Below, piece by piece: positions 5,836-6,201 of a DNA stretch of 6,201 nucleotides (positions are counted from its first letter, which is position 1; each line of letters starts with the position of its first letter). The notes below the pieces were generated by a model. The model worked only from the letters and a program-made list of their open reading frames with translations. It ran no database searches and was not told where the DNA came from. The DNA comes from DAOVGU01 sp030637775 [NCBI: bacterium] (GTDB lineage Bacteria; Ratteibacteria; UBA8468), in the NCBI GenBank assembly GCA_030637775.1, contig DAOWFY010000143.1:1-6201 (forward strand), given 5' to 3'. Both the position numbers and the translations under genes were made by a program.

Positions 5836-5914
5836 ATCAAGTATTACAAACATTTTGATAGCAAAAGTTCTATTCAATGTGAGGATAGCAAACTTGATTG
5901 GAAAGGAGAAGGCT
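5836..5914. repeat. Spacer with short direct and inverted repeats before the barrel gene
   Basis: GATAGCAAA occurs at 5857-5865 and 5884-5892, exactly 27 bp apart. AATCAAGT (5835-5842) and ACTTGATT (5892-5899) form an 8-bp perfect inverted repeat that brackets most of the spacer and ends just before the ribosome site. The reading frame of the next gene is open through this spacer, with in-frame TTG 5855 and GTG 5879. Part of it could therefore be coding if a start farther upstream is used. No promoter box stands out. Confidence 0.4.
5904..5908 (+). promoter_or_regulatory. Strong Shine-Dalgarno for the last gene
   Basis: AGGAG (within GAAAGGAGAA) lies 6 nt before the ATG at 5915. It is the best ribosome binding site on the plus strand of this window, and it decides the start over in-frame GTG 5879 and TTG 5855, neither of which has one. 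Confidence 0.75.
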
Positions 5915-6201
5915 ATGGAAAAAAGTTTTGAGGAGATACAAAACGGCGTAGTTCTTGCAGAGTTAGGTGGGTATGGGAATGGTCCATACTGTGCAAAGCA
6001 TGGGGCAGGCGCAGCCCTCGTTATGTTAGGCACCTACATCGTAGATCCGAGCGATTCTGTTCCTTATCCATCACATTTTGTGTTTAAACCGGGGAGAACA
6101 AACTGTGATACCTATTTACAAGAGCATGTATCTACGGCACGGGCAAGCGGCGCCAAGGTAGGGGTAAGCGTGATAAGCGTCCATCTTCCCCATACAGTAG
6201 A
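5915..6201 (+). CDS. Putative dihydrouridine-synthase-like TIM-barrel protein (5' part, runs off the window)
   Basis: The frame is open from the ATG at 5915 to the right edge (95 complete codons) with no stop. The sequence has the look of the first strands of a flavin-type TIM barrel. NGVVLAELGGYGNGPYCAKH (residues 10-29) is followed by GAGAALVMLGTYIVDP, then FVFKPGRTNCDTYLQEHV and SGAKVGVSVISVHLP, which would be a later beta strand. The pattern '(V/I)LA...G-PYC-KHGA-(L/M)V-LGTY-(V/L)D' reminds me of the archaeal-type TIM-barrel proteins related to NifR3/tRNA-dihydrouridine synthase. I cannot see the FMN and catalytic region, so function is only suggested. Dihydroorotate-dehydrogenase-like or another flavin barrel is possible. 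It follows amrS on the same strand after 79 bp and could share its transcript. Confidence 0.55.
   Translation, partial: MEKSFEEIQNGVVLAELGGYGNGPYCAKHGAGAALVMLGTYIVDPSDSVPYPSHFVFKPGRTNCDTYLQEHVSTARASGAKVGVSVISVHLPHTV

Noticed and set aside
5767-6033. An 88-codon minus-strand frame across the amrS end and the last gene
   Set aside because: It covers the conserved AmrS tail and the start of the barrel gene on the other strand, so it is a shadow.

Overview
The window reads as chromosomal DNA from a bacterium. It has sigma-70-like TATAAT promoters, tightly packed genes and bacterial-type threonine genes. The TPR/membrane protein, a membrane-tethered AmrS-type radical SAM enzyme and a stretch resembling a widespread palindromic intergenic repeat are a mix I associate with uncultivated lineages such as Candidatus Omnitrophota. 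That placement is an inference and no marker gene here settles it.

Layout. (1) Positions 1-2440 hold an amino-acid biosynthesis operon: an extended -10 promoter (13-42), a possible 20-codon leader ORF (49-111), homoserine dehydrogenase (hom, 115-1395) and threonine synthase (thrC, about 1388-2440), the last two overlapping by a few bases. The homoserine kinase needed between them is not in the window. (2) Positions 2441-3098 are AT-rich accessory DNA. A 119-codon minus-strand gene (2480-2839) is the detached C-terminal part of an AlbA_2/RecG-like ATP-binding regulator, ending in a winged helix. It converges on thrC. Around it are an 11-bp exact tandem repeat, a 10-bp perfect inverted repeat, a C/G-rich palindrome and no-start reading-frame scraps. 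(3) Positions 3099-4679 encode an unassigned 526-residue protein with an N-terminal membrane anchor, TPR-like repeats and about four C-terminal membrane helices. It has its own -10 box set for leaderless transcription. (4) Positions 4729-5835 encode an AmrS-type (AmmeMemoRadiSam) radical SAM enzyme with an unusual N-terminal hydrophobic segment. A 16-codon ORF overlapping its start in ATGA fashion links it to the preceding gene. (5) From 5915 to the right edge is the start of a TIM-barrel protein that I tentatively relate to dihydrouridine-synthase-like proteins. It has a strong Shine-Dalgarno sequence and is cut off by the window.

How they fit together. hom and thrC form one functional unit, aspartate semialdehyde to homoserine and O-phosphohomoserine to threonine. 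The TPR, amrS and barrel genes run in one direction with short gaps and may be co-transcribed, but nothing in their sequence establishes a shared pathway. Start-site architecture is the most striking theme. The starts of hom, the TPR gene and amrS lack a usable Shine-Dalgarno sequence. Two of the three have a tiny ORF ending at or just before the start codon, and two TATAAT boxes lie exactly 6 nt from an ATG. The minus-strand remnant and the last gene have strong Shine-Dalgarno sequences. I did not find a CRISPR array, rRNA, tRNA, transposase gene or a convincing new defence or mobile system.
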